Positions 30,925 to 34,554 of a DNA stretch of 34,554 nt are shown in pieces. Every line of letters starts with the position of its first letter. The stretch's first letter is position 1. Source of the stretch: an uncultured Clostridia bacterium. GTDB taxonomy: Bacteria > Bacillota > Clostridia > Christensenellales > CAG-138. The DNA is taken from assembly GCA_905235205.1 (NCBI GenBank), contig CAJOKM010000024.1, forward strand, positions 1 through 34,554. Direction: 5' to 3'. The notes under the pieces were generated by a model that was given only the letters and a program-made list of their open reading frames with translations, was not told the origin of the DNA and searched no databases. Made by a program: the position numbers and the translations under genes.

Positions 30925-32634
30925 TCAGCGACCGAACAGCCATCCGAACAGGTCGCTCCAATCGTCGCCCCAATCGTCGTCCGCCCAGCCGTCGTCCGAC
31001 CAGTCGCCGTCCGGACCCGTCCAGTCGTCCCAGTCGTAATCCGTATCGTGGGTTCCCCAGCCGCCCCACAGATCGCCCCAGTCGTCGAAGTCATAGGCGT
31101 GATCGGAGTCGATCTGCACCGAGACGAACTTCCCGAGCCAGTCGATATAGTCCGTATCGAAGCCGGCGTTGCGGAACACGCGCTTCAATTCGTTGTAAAA
31201 CTCCCTGTCGCCGTACGGCAGCGTGACCGATAGTCCCGTCAGCGTCGTTTCATCCGACGTCCTGCCGAAGTACACAATCGACGCGTTGAGCGCCGCCGTG
31301 AACGCGTCCGCTTTGTCGGATTCGATGTTCTCTGCAAGCGACAGCGCGTCGGTGATGCAGTAATCGCTGAGCGTGTAATCGTCGCCGTCGCCCAAAAACC
31401 AGTCGGATATGCTGCGCATACGCGGATGCGCGCGACCGGTCGACTGCCGCAGCTGGCTGTAGTTCGCGTTCAAAAGCGCGTCTTCGTTGTCATACGCGAA
31501 GTCCACCCAGGCGGCGTACAGCAGCTTCATGTACGATTCGTCCATCAGCGCGAGCGTCGTGCCGCCGTCGTTACTGAGATTCGCCTCGCAGAAGCGCACG
31601 GAATCGTCGATCGCGATCTTCGCAAGGTCCGGCGTCGGGATCGCCGGGTTCTTTGCAAGCGCCGAAAGCCACCCGCTGTGCGACCAGCCGCAGCCCGGCT
31701 CGAAGTCCTCGCTCAAAAGCGTGTAATCGCAGTACTCGTACAGCGCGCAGCAGACCTCGATCGAGGACATCAGACAGCAGTCCATCCCGATCAGGTCAAA
31801 GTACACGCCGCCGTCGCGCAGCGCAAGCTGGATCTCGTCGATGGTCAGTGTCGATTCATAGCTCTGATACTCGTCATAGCCGAACCCGTAAACCGGACCG
31901 CCGCCGTGATCCCACAGGAGCAGGATGTAGCGGTCGGCAGGGTAGTTCTGCGCGCCCCAGCGGATAAAATCGGAAAGCGTCGAGGGCACGGTCGTGTCGA
32001 GCTGTCCGAGCGAACCGTCGACCAGCGTGATCCCGCGATCCGTCACGCGATAGCGCTCCGAACGGTTCGAGGAGATCCCGTAGCGCCTGTCCCAGCGCTT
32101 CGTGCCGACCGTCTCGAGCAGGATGTTCACGCGATCGCTCTTTTGCGCGCGGACCATTTCGGTGATATCCGCCGTCGCCTCCTGATATTCGGATTCGAGG
32201 TCCGAGCCGTTCATCAGCACTAAAACGGTGACCGTATCGGTCCCGTCGTTTTTGAGCTGCACCCGCTTTTCACGCACCGCCGCCGCGGCGGGCGTGTCCG
32301 GCGCGGGCGTGACCGCGGAAACCTGCTGTCCGAACGGCGAATCGGACGCGGGGGTCGCAGGCGCAGCCGTTTCGGGCGCCGCCGTGACGACCGCCTCCGG
32401 CTCCCATCCCGAAGCCGGCGTCTCCCGGATCGAGCCTGGACCGTCCCACATCGGTTCGTCGGAGGGATCCGTCAGTCCGCCGCAGGAGTCGCTGCACGCG
32501 GAACCGCACGCCGTGCACATCAGACCGCAGCCGAGCGGACCGATGCACGCCGTGCCGAGCAGCAGCGACGCAATCAGCACGATCGACGCGATCAGTGCAA
32601 ACAACGCGGTCTGTTTGTTACGAAACCGGTTCAA
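30925..32634 (-). CDS. clostripain (C11) family cysteine protease, membrane-attached
   Basis: A 569-residue protease. The start codon is TTG at 32634, six bases after AGGAG. Residues 8-28 form a signal peptide or membrane helix, then a cysteine-rich stretch (30-51) and a Pro/Ala/Thr-rich linker (70-120). The C11 catalytic domain follows: His243 in LWDHGGG and Cys287 in GMDCCLMS, where most homologues have DACLM. The last 55 residues are almost only Asp, Trp and Gly with few others. Such an acidic aromatic tail is unusual and may bind metal, wall polymer or a partner. Cleavage after arginine is expected for the family. Confidence 0.9.
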   Translation of the reverse strand: MNRFRNKQTALFALIASIVLIASLLLGTACIGPLGCGLMCTACGSACSDSCGGLTDPSDEPMWDGPGSIRETPASGWEPEAVVTAAPETAAPATPASDSPFGQQVSAVTPAPDTPAAAAVREKRVQLKNDGTDTVTVLVLMNGSDLESEYQEATADITEMVRAQKSDRVNILLETVGTKRWDRRYGISSNRSERYRVTDRGITLVDGSLGQLDTTVPSTLSDFIRWGAQNYPADRYILLLWDHGGGPVYGFGYDEYQSYESTLTIDEIQLALRDGGVYFDLIGMDCCLMSSIEVCCALYEYCDYTLLSEDFEPGCGWSHSGWLSALAKNPAIPTPDLAKIAIDDSVRFCEANLSNDGGTTLALMDESYMKLLYAAWVDFAYDNEDALLNANYSQLRQSTGRAHPRMRSISDWFLGDGDDYTLSDYCITDALSLAENIESDKADAFTAALNASIVYFGRTSDETTLTGLSVTLPYGDREFYNELKRVFRNAGFDTDYIDWLGKFVSVQIDSDHAYDFDDWGDLWGGWGTHDTDYDWDDWTGPDGDWSDDGWADDDWGDDWSDLFGWLFGR

Positions 32635-32666
32635 AGTGGTCTCCTTTCCTGTTCAAATCCGGTATG

Positions 32667-32695
32667 AGAATACCATATCGCAACGCGATTTGCAA
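32667..32695 (-). promoter_or_regulatory. promoter of the clostripain operon
   Basis: -35 TTGCAA (32690-32695), 17-bp spacer, -10 TATTCT (32667-32672) on the minus strand, about 27 bases before the ribosome site. Confidence 0.65.
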
Positions 32696-32701
32696 TCCGC
32701 T

Positions 32702-33214
32702 TCAGCGCCGGAAGAATCGATAGAACGGCACACGCACCCGGCGTTCTCCGACCTGTTTTGCGTAGGGATCGCTCTGCGTTCGCCGGTACGATAGGCGAAT
32801 GCCGAAGAAATAGCGGAACATAATCCGCTGGCTTTTGCGATACACGTCGGTTTTGTCGATCTCGATCGAATGACAGGTGCGCTCGATGCGCGCACGGTTC
32901 AGAAGCAGGGTCGAAACGTGCCGTGTGCGCCGAAGCCCCTGTGTCCAAAGATATGCGTTCACATGATACCGGATCTCAAACGCCATGCAGCGTTCCGAGA
33001 ACAGGAACGGTTCTTTGAACGCGTCCAGATACGCCTTTGAAAGCAGTTCCGCCGCAAACGCGCACAGCCGCCGGCTGCCGATCGCGCGCGAAAGCGCCGC
33101 CCAGCGTTCGGCGGTCCCGGATAGCTCGATGCGGAACCCCTCGGGCAGAATCTCCGTGCAGGAGAAGAGCAAAGCGGCGGCAGTATCCTGTTCGGTTTGT
33201 GTCAGCGGTTTCAT
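32702..33214 (-). CDS. hypothetical protein
   Basis: A 170-residue protein I do not recognise. It is rich in Arg and aromatic residues; the C-terminal third is strongly basic (RRTRHVSTLLLNRARIERT). No signal peptide and no membrane span are evident. The start ATG has no ribosome site but lies six bases after a good -10 box, so it may be translated from a leaderless message. It is open over 170 codons in a GC-rich stretch, and frames on the other strand are shorter, which supports it being real. No function can be proposed. Confidence 0.55.
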   Translation of the reverse strand: MKPLTQTEQDTAAALLFSCTEILPEGFRIELSGTAERWAALSRAIGSRRLCAFAAELLSKAYLDAFKEPFLFSERCMAFEIRYHVNAYLWTQGLRRTRHVSTLLLNRARIERTCHSIEIDKTDVYRKSQRIMFRYFFGIRLSYRRTQSDPYAKQVGERRVRVPFYRFFRR

Positions 33215-33220
33215 ACCAAA

Positions 33221-33249
33221 ATCATATCATAGTTTTCATGAAATCGCAA
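33221..33249 (-). promoter_or_regulatory. promoter giving a leaderless message
   Basis: -35 TTGCGA (33244-33249), 17-bp spacer, -10 TATGAT (33221-33226); the ATG of the hypothetical gene follows six bases later. Confidence 0.6.
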
Positions 33250-33254
33250 TGCGA

Positions 33255-33282
33255 AAGCGGGACGTCTTTCGGCGTCCCGCTT
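33255..33282 (-). terminator. terminator after the fibronectin/Ig-type protein gene
   Basis: AAGCGGGACG pairs with CGTCCCGCTT around an eight-base loop. Only TTTC follows on the minus strand, so it may be only partly efficient. Confidence 0.7.
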
Positions 33283-33292
33283 GTCTATTCCC

Positions 33293-34554
33293 TTATTTCG
33301 TCTTTCCTGTCAAAACGTTCGACCAGCCGCCGTAGTACGTCGTGCCCTCGAAAATGTGATACGAGCGTACGCGCACAAAGTAGGTCGTGGCTTTTTTCAA
33401 TCCTTTCATCACCATCTGATACGTTTTTTCCTTGCTGACCGTCGCGGTCTTCACATCCTTGGTAAAGTTCGCGTCCGTGGCGACCTGCACCTCGTAGCCG
33501 GTAAACAGCTTTGATCCCGTCCACTTTACCGTCAGCTTCCTGCTGCCCGGCGTGACACTCGAAAGCGTGCGGGTCGTGATGCGTACCGTGGTTTTCAGCG
33601 GTCCGACCAGACCGAGGTTGTAGTTATCCATCGGATCGGAAAAATACGCCTTGATACCGTACTGATAGCGCGTACCCGCGTAGACCTTTTTGTCGATCCA
33701 GGTCGTGCTCTTCGTGTTGTTCCAGCGTTCGAACGTGGTCCAGCCCTTATCCACGAGGTTCCACGCGCGGCGGTAAATGACGTAGCCCTTCGCCCCGTCA
33801 ACCTTCTTCCAACTGATCTGAATGCCGTCGTTCCTGTTCTGCACCGTGGCGCTTACCGTCGGCGGCAAATAGATTTTAAACCACACGCTTGTCGTTGCGC
33901 CTGTGTCCTTCATGGTCACAACTGCATACGCCGTGCCGGGATTCGTGTTGTTGCGATAGCTGACCGTGTACTTCGACGCCGCGACCGTCTTTCCGCTCTT
34001 ATCCTTCACGATCACACTGGGCGTCTGCGCCTTGCCGTTATAGACCCGATACGGCGTCTTGCCGTTCATCTTCACGTCGTTCGGATTTAGCGTCACCGTG
34101 CCGTCGAATGCCGGAACAGGGGTCGGCGTCGGAGTTGGCGTCGGAGTTGGCGTCGGCGGATTGCCGACCGTGACGTCAAACGTCGTCGTTTTGCCCTCGA
34201 AGGTGACGGTCAGCGTCTGTATGCCGACCCTTTCGCCGTCGAATCCCGAAACCATTTCTGCCGTCAGCGGTTCCTCTTCCGCGATGTCATAGTCGTAATA
34301 CGTTTTGATGATGCCGCCGGTTACGTCCAGCGCTTCGTTCTCCGCATAGACGCATTTGTCCGGCAGGCGCTTCATTTCAATTGCATTGACCGGCAGATAA
34401 TGCCACGTTGCGTTGAGGAGGTAGGAATTGCCGTTTTCGTCAATCGAAATCCGATTGTGCATTCTTTCTGTTCCGCGATAGTAGACATCAGAAAGCATAG
34501 AGCACCGAAGAAATGCCTGGGCGTTAATCAGATGAACGCTTTTACCGAGCGTAA
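33293..34554 (-). CDS. surface protein with Ig-like and fibronectin type III repeats (5' end outside the window)
   Basis: At least 419 residues; the frame stays open to the window edge, so the N-terminus is missing. The visible part starts with HLINAQAFLRCS and DENGNSYLLNATWHYLP, then a bacterial Ig-like domain (KRLPDKCVYAENEALDVTGG), a threonine-proline linker, a second Ig-like segment (VKMNGKTPYRVYNGKAQTPS) and two fibronectin type III-like domains (ISWKKVDGAKGYVIYRR; VKWTGSKLFTGYEVQVATDA) to the end. No catalytic domain is visible. It is likely an extracellular or cell-surface protein; its role depends on the missing N-terminal part. Confidence 0.85.
   Translation of the reverse strand, partial: TLGKSVHLINAQAFLRCSMLSDVYYRGTERMHNRISIDENGNSYLLNATWHYLPVNAIEMKRLPDKCVYAENEALDVTGGIIKTYYDYDIAEEEPLTAEMVSGFDGERVGIQTLTVTFEGKTTTFDVTVGNPPTPTPTPTPTPTPVPAFDGTVTLNPNDVKMNGKTPYRVYNGKAQTPSVIVKDKSGKTVAASKYTVSYRNNTNPGTAYAVVTMKDTGATTSVWFKIYLPPTVSATVQNRNDGIQISWKKVDGAKGYVIYRRAWNLVDKGWTTFERWNNTKSTTWIDKKVYAGTRYQYGIKAYFSDPMDNYNLGLVGPLKTTVRITTRTLSSVTPGSRKLTVKWTGSKLFTGYEVQVATDANFTKDVKTATVSKEKTYQMVMKGLKKATTYFVRVRSYHIFEGTTYYGGWSNVLTGKTK
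34121..34159 (-). repeat. 12-bp tandem repeat coding for a Thr-Pro linker
   Basis: About three copies of GGCGTCGGAGTT on the plus strand, read as PTPT on the minus strand. Such repeats tend to change in length. Confidence 0.8.

Noticed and set aside
1..34554. CRISPR array, prophage or insertion sequence
   Set aside because: No regularly spaced repeats, no integrase, transposase or phage genes, and no terminal inverted repeats were seen.

Overview
Organism. Strong AGGAGG-type ribosome binding sites, sigma-A promoters (TTGACA-17-TATAAT), clostripain and M32 peptidases, Fe-type alcohol dehydrogenases, a K+-type membrane pyrophosphatase and a radical-type 4-hydroxybutyryl-CoA dehydratase point to an anaerobic, fermentative member of the Clostridia (Bacillota). 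GC content is moderately high by eye, and higher still to the right of about 28.8 kb. No species can be named from the sequence alone. Almost every gene is on the minus strand; the only clear plus-strand gene is a LuxR-type regulator at 7130.

Layout (minus-strand transcription runs right to left). (a) 203-4954: a GntP-like permease, an Fe-alcohol dehydrogenase, an esterase with a membrane tail, and an SDR. (b) 5217-6994: a metallo-beta-lactamase-fold hydrolase translationally coupled to lipoate-protein ligase. (c) 7130-8224 (+): LuxR-type regulator 1. (d) 8212-15023: module 1, in the order lipoyl protein, E2 catalytic domain, E1-alpha, E1-beta, Zn-alcohol dehydrogenase, CoA-transferase, dihydrolipoyl dehydrogenase. 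(e) 15338-26493: module 2, in the order 4-hydroxybutyryl-CoA dehydratase, Zn-alcohol dehydrogenase, lipoyl protein, E2 catalytic domain, E1-alpha, E1-beta, Fe-alcohol dehydrogenase, MFS transporter, a damaged SDR, a 37-residue membrane protein, membrane pyrophosphatase. (f) 26704-27831: LuxR-type regulator 2. (g) 28260-28691: tRNA array Val-Asp-Phe-Gly-Cys. (h) 28837-34554: an unrelated cell-envelope region with an M32 carboxypeptidase, a lipoprotein, a clostripain-like protease, an unknown protein and a fibronectin/Ig-type surface protein cut by the window edge.

How the genes fit together. The core is a duplicated acetoin/2-oxoacid-dehydrogenase-like system in which E2 is split. Each module encodes a free 78-residue lipoyl domain and a free E2 catalytic domain of about 235 residues, and no peripheral subunit-binding domain is seen in either. 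One E3 (lpdA) and one lipoate ligase serve both modules. Each module has its own Zn-alcohol dehydrogenase and lies next to its own LuxR-type regulator; the two regulators look paralogous. A plausible reading is catabolism of diols, hydroxyketones or hydroxyacids to acyl-CoA plus aldehyde or CO2. Aldehydes would be reduced by the Fe-alcohol dehydrogenases, CoA moved by the transferase, 4-hydroxybutyryl-CoA dehydrated to crotonyl-CoA, and pyrophosphate energy recovered by the membrane pyrophosphatase. The real substrates cannot be read from the sequence.

Most notable: the paired split-E2 modules, the unusual lysine context of the lipoyl domains, an SDR that has lost its active-site segment, an unlisted 37-residue membrane protein before the pyrophosphatase gene, and a hairpin-rich segment between regulator 2 and the tRNA array.
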